Shown here one piece after another: positions 1 to 9,813 of a DNA stretch of 64,000 nt; position 1 is the stretch's first letter, and each line of letters opens with the position of its first letter. The position numbers and the translations under genes were made by a program. The notes below the pieces were generated by a model. The model did no database searches and was not told the origin of the DNA. It saw nothing but the letters and a program-made list of their open reading frames with translations. The stretch spans positions 3,844,001 to 3,908,000 of the forward strand of contig NZ_CP102592.1 of NCBI RefSeq assembly GCF_025666195.1. The letters are read 5' to 3'. This DNA is from Xanthomonas sp. CFBP 8443. Its GTDB lineage: Bacteria > Pseudomonadota > Gammaproteobacteria > Xanthomonadales > Xanthomonadaceae.

Positions 1-56
1 GCAAGAACGACATCGGCGTCTGGCGGCAGCGCTACCTGCAGGCGCTGGAACGCTGA
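1..56 (+). CDS. C-terminal end of an unidentified protein (partial)
   Basis: The frame beginning at base 3 is open to a TGA at 54-56 and encodes the last 17 residues of a protein, ending in RQRYLQALER. The composition (Trp, Tyr, Leu, Arg mix with GC-rich third positions) looks like real coding sequence. The body of the gene lies before the window, so no function can be assigned. Confidence 0.45.
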   Translation, partial: KNDIGVWRQRYLQALER

Positions 57-530
57 GGCCTGCGCCACGCTGCGCTGTACGCGGCTGCCGGCGGAGCGGC
101 GTGCGGTGCCGGACAGCGGCCGGCGCATCGGCTGCAAGTTTCCACGTTGGGCAACCGTCCCGCGAAGGGTAGCGCGCCCGCACTTGCGGACATGGGCGCC
201 GCAGCGCTTCGCAGCGCGAAAACTCCACGTACCGGCGCGCTTCGCGAACGCTGCACTGCCGGGTGACCCCAATCCCAGTCCGGCACCGGCGTCGGGATCG
301 CCCGCCGCACAGGACGGAAGGTTCCGCCTGCCGTCACGGTCCGATGACCTGCGGGCCTTAAAATTACGCCTACGCACCGCGCTTTTCTGCACCCTGGGAG
401 GGGTAGCGCGATGTTGCCGTTGTGCGCAGGACCACCGCCGATGCGGCCATGCCCTCGCCTGCTCCCTCCACGACCCGCCTCCGCCGCACCGCGACGCCTC
501 CGGGTCCCCGTCAGACGCTCCCCCATCCCC
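57..530. other. 474-bp intergenic region upstream of gcd
   Basis: I see no convincing gene here. Open frames on both strands have arginine/proline/alanine-rich translations typical of GC-rich noncoding DNA. An AT-richer patch at about 358-366 (TTAAAATTA) is the only promoter-like spot, and no clear -35 element accompanies it. No terminator with a T-run was recognised after the partial upstream gene. Confidence 0.4.
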
Positions 531-2999
531 ATGAACGATCACACCCCGAAACACGGACCCGGCCACTGGCTGTTCGCCGCCTATGCCGTGGTCATCGCCC
601 TAGTGGGCATCGCGCTCGCCTTCATGGGCGGGCAACTGGTCGCCGTCGGCGGCTCCTGGTACTACCTGCTGGCCGGGCTGGCGCTGGCCGTGTCCGGCGC
701 GCTGCTGGCGCTCGGCCGCCGCGCCGGGCTGTGGCTGTTCGGCGCGACGCTGGCGGCGACCATCGCCTGGGCGCTGGCCGAGGTCGGCCTGGACGGCTGG
801 GCGCTGATCCCGCGTCTGGCGATGATCTCGGTGCTCGGCCTGCTGCTGTTGCCGTTCTGGAAGGTGGCGCGCTGGCGCCTGGCGCCGCTGTCCGGCCTGG
901 GCTACGCACTGGTCACCGGCGTGCTGCCGGTGCTGGGCGCGCTGCTGGTGTTCGTGCCGCTGTTCTTCCCGCGCACCGTCGAACTGGCCGACCCGGCGCT
1001 GGCCGCGCAACGCCCGCAAGCCGCGTTCAGCCGCGCCGCGGTGAACAGCCCGGACGGCAACGTCGCCGCCAACCACGATGCCGGCAACTGGACCGCCTAT
1101 GCCGGTTCCAACCTGTCCAACCACTACAGCCCCGGCGCGCAGATCACCCCGGACAACGTCAAGGACCTGAAGATCGCCTGGGAATTCCATACCGGCGACC
1201 TCAAGCCGGAAGGCTCCAAGCTCGGCTATGCGTTCCAGAACACGCCGCTGAAGGTCGGCGACCTGGTCTACATCTGCACCCCCACGCAGAAGGTGATCGC
1301 GGTCGAGGCCACCACTGGCAAGGAGCGCTGGCGCTTCGATCCCAAGACCAATCCGAAGGCGATGGCCGGCGTCGCCGCCACCACCTGCCGCGGCGTGTCC
1401 TATTTCGAGGCCACCACGCCGGTCGCCGAATGCGCCAAGCGCATCTTCTGGCCGATGGTCGACGGCCGCCTGGGCGCGCTCGACGCCGTCACCGGCAAGC
1501 TGTGCGAGAGCTTCGGCGACCACGGCTACGTCGATCTGAACAAGGACACCGGCAACACCAAGCCCGGCTTCGTCGGCCCGACCTCGCCGCCGGTGGTGAT
1601 GCGCGGCGTGGTGATCCAGCCCACCGGCCAGGTCCGCGACGGCCAGGAACGCGATGCGCCGTCGGGCGTGGTACGCGCCTTCGACGCGGTCAGCGGCCAA
1701 CTGCGCTGGGCCTGGGACCTGGGCAACCCGGCGATCGACGCCGCGCCGCCGGCCGGCCAGACCTATACCCGCTCCACCCCCAACGTGTGGTCGCTGATGG
1801 CCGCCGACGACGAACTGGGCCTGGTCTACCTGCCCACCGGCAACGCCGCCGGCGACTTCTTCGGCAAGGGCCGCACGCCGCAGGAGGAGGAATACACCGC
1901 CTCGCTGGTCGCCGTGGACGCGGCCACCGGCAAGGAACGCTGGCACTTCCGCACCGTCAACCACGACCTGTGGGATTACGACATCGGCCCGCAGCCGAAC
2001 CTGGTCGATTTCCCGGTCCCCGGCGGCGGCACCCGCCCGGCGGTGATCCAGGCGACCAAGTCCGGCCAGGTGTTCGTGCTCGACCGCGAGACCGGCAAGC
2101 CAATCATGCCGGTGCAGCAGATCCCGGTGCCGCAGGGCACCGACCACGGCGACTGGACCGCCAAGACCCAGCCGGTGTCGCCGGGCATGCCCAACACGGT
2201 CGGTGCGCCCAGCAAGGACTACGAGACCATCGTCGAGTCCGACGCCTGGGGCATCACCCCGTTCGACCAGCTCGCCTGCCGCATCCAGTTCAAGCAGCTG
2301 CGCTACGAAGGCATGTTCACCCCGCCCAGCCTGGGCGGCTCGCTGTCGTTCACCGGCAACCACGGCGGCATCAACTGGGGTGGCGTGTCGGTCGACCTGC
2401 AGCGCGGCATCATGGTGATGAACAGCAACCGCCTGCCGTACACCGAGAACGTCTACCCGCGGCAGGAGATGAACGCGCTGGGCGTGGTCTCGGTGTTCAA
2501 CGGCAAGAGCAAGACGCCCGGCTACATGGCCCAGGAAGGCCTGGCCTACGGCGCGCGCAAGGAGCCGTGGATGTCGCCGCTGAACACGCCGTGCATCGCG
2601 CCGCCATGGGGCTACGTGTCCGGCGTGGACCTGCGCACCCAGCAGGTGATCTGGCGGCGGCCGCTGGGCACCGGCTACGACCAAGGACCGATGGGCATCC
2701 CGTCGAAGATGAAGTTCGAGCTGGGCACGCCCAACAACAGCGGCTCGCTGGCCACCGCCGGCGGCGTCACCTTCATCGGCGCGGCGCTGGACAACTTCCT
2801 GCGCGGCTACGACACCCAGACCGGCAAGCTGCTGTGGGAAGTGCGGGTGCCGGCCGGCCCGCAGGCCGCGCCGCTGAGCTACACGGTGGACGGCAAGCAG
2901 TACATCGTCGCCGCGATCGGCGGCCACGACCGCATGGAAACCAAGCCCGGCGACAGCGTGATCGCCTGGACCCTGCCGGACGCCGCCGCGACGAAATAG
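531..2999 (+). CDS. gcd: membrane-bound PQQ-dependent glucose dehydrogenase
   Basis: The 822-residue product oxidises aldoses such as glucose to the lactone on the periplasmic side and passes electrons to ubiquinone. Roughly residues 12-145 form five hydrophobic helices, the usual Gcd membrane anchor. The rest is an eight-bladed quinoprotein propeller with repeated elements such as TGKERWRF and TGKLLWE, and the tail [17 protein letters not shown] is typical of Gcd. E. coli Gcd is a little shorter (796 residues). The ATG at 531 is chosen because it directly precedes the first membrane helix; the frame is open upstream to 411, but that part is arginine/proline-rich. No clear ribosome binding site is visible. 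PQQ synthesis genes are not in the window, and a second PQQ enzyme is at 18.6-20.7 kb. Confidence 0.93.
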   Translation: MNDHTPKHGPGHWLFAAYAVVIALVGIALAFMGGQLVAVGGSWYYLLAGLALAVSGALLALGRRAGLWLFGATLAATIAWALAEVGLDGWALIPRLAMISVLGLLLLPFWKVARWRLAPLSGLGYALVTGVLPVLGALLVFVPLFFPRTVELADPALAAQRPQAAFSRAAVNSPDGNVAANHDAGNWTAYAGSNLSNHYSPGAQITPDNVKDLKIAWEFHTGDLKPEGSKLGYAFQNTPLKVGDLVYICTPTQKVIAVEATTGKERWRFDPKTNPKAMAGVAATTCRGVSYFEATTPVAECAKRIFWPMVDGRLGALDAVTGKLCESFGDHGYVDLNKDTGNTKPGFVGPTSPPVVMRGVVIQPTGQVRDGQERDAPSGVVRAFDAVSGQLRWAWDLGNPAIDAAPPAGQTYTRSTPNVWSLMAADDELGLVYLPTGNAAGDFFGKGRTPQEEEYTASLVAVDAATGKERWHFRTVNHDLWDYDIGPQPNLVDFPVPGGGTRPAVIQATKSGQVFVLDRETGKPIMPVQQIPVPQGTDHGDWTAKTQPVSPGMPNTVGAPSKDYETIVESDAWGITPFDQLACRIQFKQLRYEGMFTPPSLGGSLSFTGNHGGINWGGVSVDLQRGIMVMNSNRLPYTENVYPRQEMNALGVVSVFNGKSKTPGYMAQEGLAYGARKEPWMSPLNTPCIAPPWGYVSGVDLRTQQVIWRRPLGTGYDQGPMGIPSKMKFELGTPNNSGSLATAGGVTFIGAALDNFLRGYDTQTGKLLWEVRVPAGPQAAPLSYTVDGKQYIVAAIGGHDRMETKPGDSVIAWTLPDAAATK

Positions 3000-3025
3000 C
3001 CTGCGTCACCGCCCCGATCGACCCG

Positions 3026-3057
3026 ACCGGCCGTCGCAAGACGGCCGGTTGCGTTTT
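3026..3057 (+). terminator. rho-independent terminator of gcd
   Basis: A perfect 10-bp stem (ACCGGCCGTC at 3026-3035, complement at 3040-3049) closes a GCAA tetraloop and is followed by a short T-run at 3054-3057. It lies 26 bp after the gcd stop codon. Confidence 0.8.
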
Positions 3058-3226
3058 GGGCGCGGATGCGCCGCCAGCGGCAACAGCGGTGGTGGGCGAC
3101 AGCGGTGGCGCCACAGCAAGCGGCAGATGCCACGATTTATCGCGGTGCAGCAAAAAATGCAGCGTATTCAGCGACCTATTTCGCGCATTCAGGCGCCATG
3201 TTTCCGACGAGCGGCGTCCGCTGCGG

Positions 3227-3254
3227 TCAAGTCGGCGGAGGTGCCGGCCGATAC
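3227..3254 (+). promoter_or_regulatory. sigma-28 (FliA)-type promoter for the chemoreceptor gene
   Basis: TCAAGTCG at 3227-3234 and GCCGATAC at 3247-3254 are separated by 12 bp. This resembles the flagellar sigma-28 consensus TAAAGTTT-N11-GCCGATAA, matching seven of eight bases in the -10. It lies just upstream of a methyl-accepting chemotaxis protein, a class of gene commonly transcribed by FliA RNA polymerase. The assignment is by motif and context only. Confidence 0.55.
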
Positions 3255-3322
3255 TGAAAGACATTCACCATGAACCGCTGACGCGAATGGACTGCGCCAG
3301 CGCTTCCCAGCCGGTAGACGCC

Positions 3323-5179
3323 ATGACCTTGCCAGACGCCTCAGCCCTGCCGCCGACCGGCACCTCCCGCCTGCAGGCTCGCCCGCTCCTGCTCGCCCTG
3401 GCCTATGCGCTGGGGTTGCTGGCGATGGCGCTGTACGCGCTGCACGTCGGCCGCCAACTCGGACCGAACGGACCGGCGCTGGCGCGCCTGGCGCCGGCAC
3501 TGGCGATCGGCGCGCTGCTGGTGGCGGCGCTGTACTGGGCCGGCCTGCGGCTCGCGGCGCCGTCGCTGCAGCGCGCGGTGCAGGCCGTGCAGGCGCTGGG
3601 CGAGGGCCGTTTCGAGCAGCGCCTGCCCCCCGCCGGCAACGGCGCGGACGCCGCGCTGCTGCGTGCGCTGCAGGCCGCGCAGGCGCGGCTGGCCGCGCGC
3701 CAGGCCGAGACCGAGGCCGAACTGGGCCGCGGCCGCTTCGTGATCCAGGCGCTGGACGACCTGGACACCATGGTCCGCATCGCCGACGACGACGGCCGCG
3801 TGCACTTCGCCAACCGCAAGCTGCTGCAGATGCTGCGCGCGATCGAGCCGGACGTGCAGAGCTTCCGCCCCGACTTCCACGCTGAAGGGTTCGTCGGCGG
3901 CAGCATCGGCGACATCTATCCCGACAGCCAGGCCGCGATCGACCGCATGCGCGCGCTGACCGGCTCCAAGCGCGTGCGCGCGCCGTTCTTCGGCCGCCAG
4001 ATCGACTTCGTCTACAGCCCGATCAGCGGCGCCGACGGCGTGCGCCTGGGCACCATCGCGCAGTGGGAGGAGGTGACCGCGCAGGTCGCTGCCGAGCAGG
4101 CGCTGACCACGGTGATCGAGGCCGCCGCGCACGGCGATTTCAGCCGCCGCATCGATACCGCGGCGATGGACGGCGTGCTCAAGGCGCTGGCCGAGGGCGT
4201 CAACCGCATCTCCGATTCGGTGGAGAACAATCTGGCCGCGCTGGCCGCCGCGCTGGCCGCACTGGCCGAAGGCGACCTCACCCATCGCGTCGACGGCGAC
4301 GCGCAGGGCGTGTTCGCGCAACTGCGCGAAGACACCAACCGCACCGTGGCCAAGCTGACCGAGATCATCGTCGGCATCCAGGGCGCGGTCGAAGCGATCC
4401 GCCGCGCCTCGATGGAGATCGCCGCCGGCAACACCGACCTGTCCGACCGCACCGAGCAGCAGGCGGCGAGCCTGGAGGAAACCGCCAGCTCGATGGAAGA
4501 ACTGACCTCGGCGGTGAAACAGAACGCCGACAACGCGCAGCAGGCCAATGGCCTGGTGCAGAGCACCGGCGAAATCGCCCAGTCCGGCGGCAAGGTGATG
4601 GACGAGGTGGTCGCCACGATGAGCGCGATCAGCACTTCGTCGCGGCGCATCGGCGAGATCATCAGCGTCATCGACGGCATCGCCTTCCAGACCAACATCC
4701 TGGCGCTGAACGCGGCGGTGGAAGCCGCGCGCGCCGGCGAGCAGGGCCGCGGCTTCGCCGTGGTCGCCTCGGAAGTGCGCTCGCTGGCGCAGCGCTCGGC
4801 GGATGCGGCCAAGGAGATCAAGGGCCTGATCGAGGACTCCACGAACAAGGTGACGCTGGGCTCGGGGCTGGTGAACCGGGCCGGCGCGACCATGCACGAG
4901 ATCGTCGGCTCGGTGCAGCGCGTGACCGGGCTCATCGGCGAGATCAGCGCCGCCAGCGTCGAACAGTCCAGCGGCATCGAGCAGGTCAACCGCACGGTGA
5001 TGCAGCTGGACGAAGTGACCCAGCGCAACGCCGCGCTGGTCGAGGAAGCGACCGCCGCTGCCCGCAGCATGGAAGAACAGGCCGGCAGCCTGGCCACGGC
5101 GGTGGCGGTGTTCCGCATCGAACCCGACCGCGGCCACGCCGGCGGCAACGTCACTCCGCTGCTGCGTAGCGCGGGCTAG
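3323..5179 (+). CDS. methyl-accepting chemotaxis protein with PAS domain
   Basis: The 618-residue product is a membrane chemoreceptor that signals through CheW/CheA. Two hydrophobic helices lie near residues 23-41 and 52-72 with almost no periplasmic loop between them. HAMP-like sequence and a PAS-like domain (around residues 140-240, with [18 protein letters not shown]) follow. A second HAMP-like element and the conserved signalling hairpin come last ([20 protein letters not shown] near residue 450). The nearly absent periplasmic domain and the PAS suggest sensing of a cytoplasmic or redox signal. A start at ATG 3287 (630 residues) is also possible; 3323 is preferred for a weak GGTAG eight bases upstream. 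The same frame is open far upstream through gcd by chance. The sigma-28-like promoter fits this role. Confidence 0.88.
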   Translation: MTLPDASALPPTGTSRLQARPLLLALAYALGLLAMALYALHVGRQLGPNGPALARLAPALAIGALLVAALYWAGLRLAAPSLQRAVQAVQALGEGRFEQRLPPAGNGADAALLRALQAAQARLAARQAETEAELGRGRFVIQALDDLDTMVRIADDDGRVHFANRKLLQMLRAIEPDVQSFRPDFHAEGFVGGSIGDIYPDSQAAIDRMRALTGSKRVRAPFFGRQIDFVYSPISGADGVRLGTIAQWEEVTAQVAAEQALTTVIEAAAHGDFSRRIDTAAMDGVLKALAEGVNRISDSVENNLAALAAALAALAEGDLTHRVDGDAQGVFAQLREDTNRTVAKLTEIIVGIQGAVEAIRRASMEIAAGNTDLSDRTEQQAASLEETASSMEELTSAVKQNADNAQQANGLVQSTGEIAQSGGKVMDEVVATMSAISTSSRRIGEIISVIDGIAFQTNILALNAAVEAARAGEQGRGFAVVASEVRSLAQRSADAAKEIKGLIEDSTNKVTLGSGLVNRAGATMHEIVGSVQRVTGLIGEISAASVEQSSGIEQVNRTVMQLDEVTQRNAALVEEATAAARSMEEQAGSLATAVAVFRIEPDRGHAGGNVTPLLRSAG

Positions 5180-5587
5180 GCGACGCGCAGCCGACGCGCG
5201 GGCGCGCTGCGTGTCGCGCCGACCGCGGCAGCTGCGCGGCGGCTCAACCATTTGGTCGCTCGGTCGCTGCATCGCCGGCGAATTGTGCTTTTGCGGGAGC
5301 GACTCCCACAACGCAGGATTGACCGACCGGCGCCAGTCTGGCCCGTGTGCCATATCGGAGCGATGTGTGGGGAGCGGACTCGGTGCCGAGAGCCATCGGT
5401 CGCGACGCGCCAAATAGTGGCAGCCTCGGCGGCGATCGTTCCGAACTCGGCTGCGGCACGACCGAGCCGGCGGCCAGCGCGTTGCCCCCAGTCGCATCCC
5501 CGCCTCACAGCGATTGCACGCGGCACCGCTGCAGGAATCGCATCACCTGAATCCGAGCGCCCGCAGGCGACCGCACCGCCGGCCGCG
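5180..5587. other. 408-bp intergenic region between convergent genes
   Basis: No gene is supported here. The translations of the open frames are low-complexity and lack recognisable motifs. A short degenerate relative of the palindromic repeat family (TGCGGGAGCGACTCCCACA, 5292-5310) is present and could form a hairpin between the two converging transcription units. Confidence 0.4.
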
Positions 5588-6004
5588 TCACTCCAGGAAG
5601 CGCGAACGCTGCTCCGGGTCGGGCAGGAAGCACTGCGCAGTGGTGCCGAACCACCGATAGCGGTTGCGCGCGAGCAGCCGGTACGCCGCGTCGCGCCAGC
5701 GCCGCGGCACTACGCGCAGTGCCGCCACGATGCGCCATGGGCCGCCGAGGCCGGCGATCACGCCGATCGCCGCATCCGAGTCGGTCCAGGCGCGCTCCGG
5801 GGTCAGCAGCAGGAACGAGAGCGGATCGTCCGGATCCAGCCCGTTGTCGCGCAGCAGCGTGCGCCCGCTGGCCGATTGCAGCGCGGCGAAGCGATAGCGG
5901 CCGCGGCGATCGAATCGCAGCAGGAAGCGTACCCAGCCGCTGCACAGCACGCACACCCCGTCGAACACGACGACGATCGCGCTGCCGGCGGCCGCGGCGG
6001 GCAC
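5588..6004 (-). CDS. DCC-family thiol-disulfide oxidoreductase-like protein
   Basis: This small protein (138 residues from the GTG at 6004) begins with the family signature FDGVCVLCSG. The D-x-x-C-x-x-C motif gives the DCC (DUF393) family its name. The helical remainder contains DDPLSFLLL, SDAAIGVIAGLGG and a C-terminal RWFG-x5-CFLP stretch, all typical of the family. A thiol-disulfide oxidoreductase function is proposed for the family but is poorly tested. The frame is open upstream to 6337, but that part overlaps the DUF4166 gene and looks like its shadow. The GTG lies 16 bp after that gene's stop, so the two are probably co-transcribed. Confidence 0.75.
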   Translation of the reverse strand: MPAAAAGSAIVVVFDGVCVLCSGWVRFLLRFDRRGRYRFAALQSASGRTLLRDNGLDPDDPLSFLLLTPERAWTDSDAAIGVIAGLGGPWRIVAALRVVPRRWRDAAYRLLARNRYRWFGTTAQCFLPDPEQRSRFLE

Positions 6005-6020
6005 TGCGCCGCGCGGGCGC

Positions 6021-6563
6021 TCAGGCCGGCGCAAGCCAACCCTCGTAGCGAATGAACGGGCCGATCCACGGCAGCGCCACCTCGACCAGGAACGCATAGC
6101 GGCCGTCGCGTTCGCTTTCGCGGCAATGCACGCCGGCCAGCCAGCGCCGCGGCAGCGGCAGCACGCCGAACGCCCAGGCGCGCGCGGCGCGCCAGACGAT
6201 GGCCGTGCCGTCCACGCGCAGCGCGAATTCGAATTCGACCGCGCCCAGGCGTTCGCGCAGCCGCCCGTCCTGCAGCCACAGCCGCGACGGCATCGCATGT
6301 GTACCGAAACGGCGTTCCCAGCGCTCGCCCTGCGCATCGGCGCTGAACGTCACCGCGACCGGCACCGCGGCGCCGGCCGGCGGCAACCGCGCCAGCCACG
6401 CGCACAGCGGCAGCAGCGGATGCCGGCCGCGGCGCACCTCGGCATGACCGGCGTAGCGCTGCCGCTGCGGCACCGAGTGCAGCGCGCGCAGCGCCGGCGG
6501 CAACTGCGCGAAATCGTCGCCGAGCAGTTGCGCGAACAGCGGCGCGCTCAGTCCGCGATCCAT
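6021..6563 (-). CDS. DUF4166-type protein
   Basis: The 180-residue product begins MDRGLSAPLFAQLLGDDFAQLPPALRALHS and contains FGTHAMPSRLWLQDGRLRERLG and LPRRWLAGVHCRE. These are features I associate with the DUF4166 family, which has no established biochemical role. The start ATG at 6563 overlaps the end of pgeF by 16 bp, indicating translational coupling. The downstream DCC-family gene follows after 16 bp. No signal peptide or membrane segment is visible, so it is probably cytosolic. DUF4166 domains are sometimes found next to or fused with DCC or NAD-binding domains, which fits the pairing here. Confidence 0.7.
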   Translation of the reverse strand: MDRGLSAPLFAQLLGDDFAQLPPALRALHSVPQRQRYAGHAEVRRGRHPLLPLCAWLARLPPAGAAVPVAVTFSADAQGERWERRFGTHAMPSRLWLQDGRLRERLGAVEFEFALRVDGTAIVWRAARAWAFGVLPLPRRWLAGVHCRESERDGRYAFLVEVALPWIGPFIRYEGWLAPA

Positions 6564-7330
6564 GCCAGCGTGGCCATGCGCCCGCTGCGGCGGTCGCGGC
6601 GATAGGAATAGAAGCGCTGCGGCGCGGAGATCGTGCACAGCCCGCCGCCGTACACCTGCGCAGGATCCAACCCGGCCGCGGCCAGGCGTTGCCGCGCCAG
6701 CGCATACAGATCCACGCGCCAATGGCCGGGGCGGGTCGCGACGAAGGCGCTGGCGGCGGCCGGATCGTGGCCCAGGAAGGCATCGCGCACGTTGGCGCCG
6801 ATCTCGTACGCCTGCGGCCCCGCCGCCGGCCCCAGCCAGGCCTGCAGCTGCGCCGGCGGCGTGCGCAGCGCGGCGACGGTGGCTTCCAGCATGCCGGCGG
6901 CCAGGCCCTGCCAGCCGGCATGCGCGGCGCCGACCTCGCTGCCGTCGCGGGCGGCGAACACCACCGGCAGGCAATCGGCGGTCAGGATCGCCAGAACCAC
7001 CCCGGGCACGGCGGTGACCGCGGCATCGGCGGTCGGTTCGGCGTCGATGCCGACCGCGGCGGGCGGCCGCTCGAAGCGCAGCACCTGCACCCCGTGCACC
7101 TGCCGCAGCCAATGCGGCGGCGACGGCAGCGCCAGGCGCTCGGCGAGTTCGTCGCGGTTGCGCTGCACCGTGGCCGGGTCGTCGCCGTCGGCGGCGCTGC
7201 GGTTGCCCAGGTTGAAGCGGTCGAACGGCGGCAACGAAGCGCCGGCGCCATATCGCAGCGTGGTCAGCGCGCGCGCCCGCGGCGGTGCCGGCCAATCGGC
7301 GGCCAGGGCGAAGTCGGTGAAGTCGGTCAT
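6548..7330 (-). CDS. pgeF: peptidoglycan editing factor PgeF / YfiH-family polyphenol oxidase
   Basis: This 260-residue protein belongs to the YfiH/LACC1 family. Members have purine nucleoside phosphorylase and adenosine deaminase activity. In E. coli the protein prevents misincorporation of serine for alanine in peptidoglycan precursors. The metal-site motifs are all present: HWLRQVHG near residue 80, ADCLPVVF near 124 and GAAHAGWQGL near 140. The ATG at 7330 gives the usual N-terminus (MTDFTDFALAADWPAP); a GTG seven codons upstream is possible. The gene follows rluD on the same strand, the order normally seen in proteobacteria. Confidence 0.9.
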   Translation of the reverse strand: MTDFTDFALAADWPAPPRARALTTLRYGAGASLPPFDRFNLGNRSAADGDDPATVQRNRDELAERLALPSPPHWLRQVHGVQVLRFERPPAAVGIDAEPTADAAVTAVPGVVLAILTADCLPVVFAARDGSEVGAAHAGWQGLAAGMLEATVAALRTPPAQLQAWLGPAAGPQAYEIGANVRDAFLGHDPAAASAFVATRPGHWRVDLYALARQRLAAAGLDPAQVYGGGLCTISAPQRFYSYRRDRRSGRMATLAWIAD

Positions 7331-7568
7331 GAGCACATGGCCCGGGACCACGCAATGCAGGCGAACGGCGCCAGCGGGCGCAGCGCCGCGCTACCGACGG
7401 CGACCGCCTGCGCTGCGACGGCCGCGTGGGCGTATCGGAAACCACCACGCCGGCCGCGCGTCCCCGCCGCCTGCACCGGCACGCCAAGCCGTGTCGCCCA
7501 TTCCCGGGCACGTCCGCTCGGGAATGAGCGAACGGCCCCAGGCCCACGCTCGCCCACCGGCGCCATCC

Positions 7569-8576
7569 TCAGCGCCGCGTCTGCTCGGCGGCCAGCCGCG
7601 AGTCCTCGCGCAGCGCCGCCAGCAGGCGCTGCAGGTCGGCCGGCACCGTGGCGGTGGCGCGCACCGGCTCGCCATGGACGGGATGCTTGAACTCCAGCGT
7701 CTCGGCATGTAGCGCCTGGCGCTTGAAGCCGCGCAATTCGGCGATCAGCGTCTCGGTGGCGCCCTTGGGCAGCTTCAGCGGGCCGCCGTACAGCGGGTCG
7801 CCGATGATCGGGTGCTTCAGGTGCGCCATGTGCACGCGGATCTGGTGGGTGCGCCCGGTCTCCAGGCGGCACTCCAGCGCGGTATGCGCGCGGAAGCGCT
7901 CGCGCAGCCGGTAGTGGGTGACCGCGTCGCGGCCGTCCTCGCGCACCGCCATGCGCAGGCGGTCGCGCGGGTGGCGGTCGATCGGCGCATCGGCGGTGCC
8001 GCCGGAAACCAGCGGCCCGCCCACCACCGCCAGGTACTGGCGGTGCACGTCGCGCGCCGACAGCTGCGCCACCAGCGAGGTGTGCGCCGGCAGCGTGCGC
8101 GCCACCACCATCGCGCCGCTGGTGTCCTTGTCCAGGCGGTGCACGATGCCCGCGCGCGGCAGCGCCGCCAGCGACGGGTCGCGGTACAGCAGGGCGTTGA
8201 CCAGGGTGCCGCTGGGGTTGCCGGCGCCCGGGTGCACGACCAGCCCGGCCGGCTTGTTCAGCACGATGACCTGGTCGTCCTCGTACAGCACCTCCAGCGG
8301 GATGTCCTCCGGCAGCGCGTGGGTCTGGGTCTCCAGCACCACGTGCAGGCTGGCGATCTCGCCGCCGCGCAGGGCGTCGCGTGGCCGTGCCGGGGCGCCG
8401 TCCAGCAGCGCGTCGCCGGACTTGATCCATTCGGCCAGGCGCGAGCGCGAGAATTCGGGAAACAGCTCGGCCAGCACCGCGTCGAAGCGGCGGCCGGCTG
8501 CATGGTCGGGCACGCGCGCCTGGCGCGGGCCGTCGGAGGCGGCGTCCTCGGGGGAGTCCGGGAGGGTATTGGGCAT
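7569..8576 (-). CDS. rluD: 23S rRNA pseudouridine(1911/1915/1917) synthase
   Basis: The 335-residue product modifies helix 69 of 23S rRNA. An N-terminal S4-like RNA-binding domain (about residues 20-90, with [18 protein letters not shown]) precedes the catalytic RluA domain. That domain carries the active-site motif [12 protein letters not shown], whose first Asp is the catalytic residue, and the later elements [12 protein letters not shown] and IIGDPLYGG. Length and domain order match RluD rather than the shorter RluA. It is divergent from bamD, a pairing conserved in many gammaproteobacteria, with about 115 bp between the two start codons. Confidence 0.94.
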   Translation of the reverse strand: MPNTLPDSPEDAASDGPRQARVPDHAAGRRFDAVLAELFPEFSRSRLAEWIKSGDALLDGAPARPRDALRGGEIASLHVVLETQTHALPEDIPLEVLYEDDQVIVLNKPAGLVVHPGAGNPSGTLVNALLYRDPSLAALPRAGIVHRLDKDTSGAMVVARTLPAHTSLVAQLSARDVHRQYLAVVGGPLVSGGTADAPIDRHPRDRLRMAVREDGRDAVTHYRLRERFRAHTALECRLETGRTHQIRVHMAHLKHPIIGDPLYGGPLKLPKGATETLIAELRGFKRQALHAETLEFKHPVHGEPVRATATVPADLQRLLAALREDSRLAAEQTRR

Positions 8577-8691
8577 GAAAAGGGCACGGCTACGTCGGAA
8601 AGGGAGGGTCGCGGCGGCCGTAGTCAGTCGCCGGACAGGCCACTAGGCTATCATCGCCCCTTCGTATTCCTGACGTGTCCTGCCCGAACCC

Positions 8692-9570
8692 ATGATCCGA
8701 CGCTCCGTCTCGCTCTCCGCGCACGTCCGTTTCATCGCCCTGATGCTGGTCATGGTCGTCGTGGCGACGGGTTGCCACCGCCAGAAGAACAAGAATCCCG
8801 AGGAAGGGATGCCGGTGGAGCAGCTCTACCAGAAGGCGCACTCGCAGATGCAGAGCGGCAACTGGGCCGGCGCCGAGGGCAGCTTCAAGCGCCTGATCGC
8901 GCAATATCCCTACGGCCAGTACACCGAGCAGGCGATGATCGAGACCGCCTACGCCCAGTTCAAGGCCGGCAAGCACGACGACGCGGTGTCCAGCATCGAC
9001 CGCTTCATCCGCACCTACCCGACCCACCGCAACATCGCCTACATGTACTACCTGCGCGCGCTGTCCAACGGCAATCGCGACACCGTGTTCCTGCGCCGGG
9101 TCTGGTCGCTGGATCCGAGCCGCCGCGATCTGTCCACGCCGCAGCAGGCCTACGCCGACTTCAACATCGTCGCCGAGCGCTATCCGAACAGCCGCTACGC
9201 CGCCGACGCGCGCCAGCGCATGATCGCGCTGCGTAACGTGTTCGCCCAGCAGGAGCTGGACAACGCGCTGTACTACCTGCGCCGCGACGCCTGGGTCTCG
9301 GCCGCCGGCCGCGCCACCTACCTGCTGGAAACCTATCCGCAGAGCGCCTACCAGTACGACGCGGTGGCGGTGCTGGCCGAGGCCTATACCCATCTGGGCA
9401 ACAAGCCGCTGGCCGACGACGCGCGCCGGGTGCTGGAACTCAACGATCCCAAGCATCCGTGGCTGACCGGCCACTGGCCGAAGTACCCGTGGATGATCCG
9501 CAAGCTCAACCCGTTCGCCGGCGAGAAGTCCGCTTCCACCGGCCAGTCCAACTCGGAAATGGCCCGCTGA
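8692..9570 (+). CDS. bamD: outer membrane assembly lipoprotein BamD
   Basis: This 292-residue lipoprotein is the essential TPR component of the BAM complex that inserts beta-barrel proteins into the outer membrane. A lipoprotein signal peptide ends in the lipobox VATGC near residue 24. TPR-type helices follow (PVEQLYQKAHSQMQSGNW, YTEQAMIETAYAQFKAG, TPQQAYADFNIVAERYPNS). The length is slightly above E. coli BamD because of a C-terminal extension. The region upstream has TATCAT at 8649-8654, a possible -10 element. A strong terminator follows the gene. Confidence 0.94.
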   Translation: MIRRSVSLSAHVRFIALMLVMVVVATGCHRQKNKNPEEGMPVEQLYQKAHSQMQSGNWAGAEGSFKRLIAQYPYGQYTEQAMIETAYAQFKAGKHDDAVSSIDRFIRTYPTHRNIAYMYYLRALSNGNRDTVFLRRVWSLDPSRRDLSTPQQAYADFNIVAERYPNSRYAADARQRMIALRNVFAQQELDNALYYLRRDAWVSAAGRATYLLETYPQSAYQYDAVAVLAEAYTHLGNKPLADDARRVLELNDPKHPWLTGHWPKYPWMIRKLNPFAGEKSASTGQSNSEMAR

Positions 9571-9595
9571 GCCAACCGCCGGACGCAACGACACA

Positions 9596-9615
9596 GGGGC
9601 CGCAAGGCCCCTTTT
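9596..9615 (+). terminator. rho-independent terminator of bamD
   Basis: The stem GGGGCC (9596-9601) pairs with GGCCCC (9606-9611) around a GCAA loop and is followed by TTTT. It lies 25 bp after the bamD stop. Confidence 0.8.
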
Positions 9616-9813
9616 CGTTTGCCGACGCAGGCAACGGCCGGCAAGCGGGCGTTTGCTAGAACCGGCCGCTGCTCCGCCCGAACAGACGCGATCTGCGTGT
9701 GGTCCGCGACCGCTGCAGCCAATGCGCCCGACCCCATCGAGCAGCTGTCGCCAACCGGGCAAGTCGTCCACGCGTTCGCGCGCCGACCGGCGCCGCCCGG
9801 CTATGCTGGCGGC

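Noticed and set aside
422..5179. A 1585-codon plus-strand open frame spanning gcd and the chemoreceptor
   Set aside because: The first two thirds are an arginine/proline-rich shadow of gcd in another frame; only the part from about 3323 has protein features, and a terminator lies within it.
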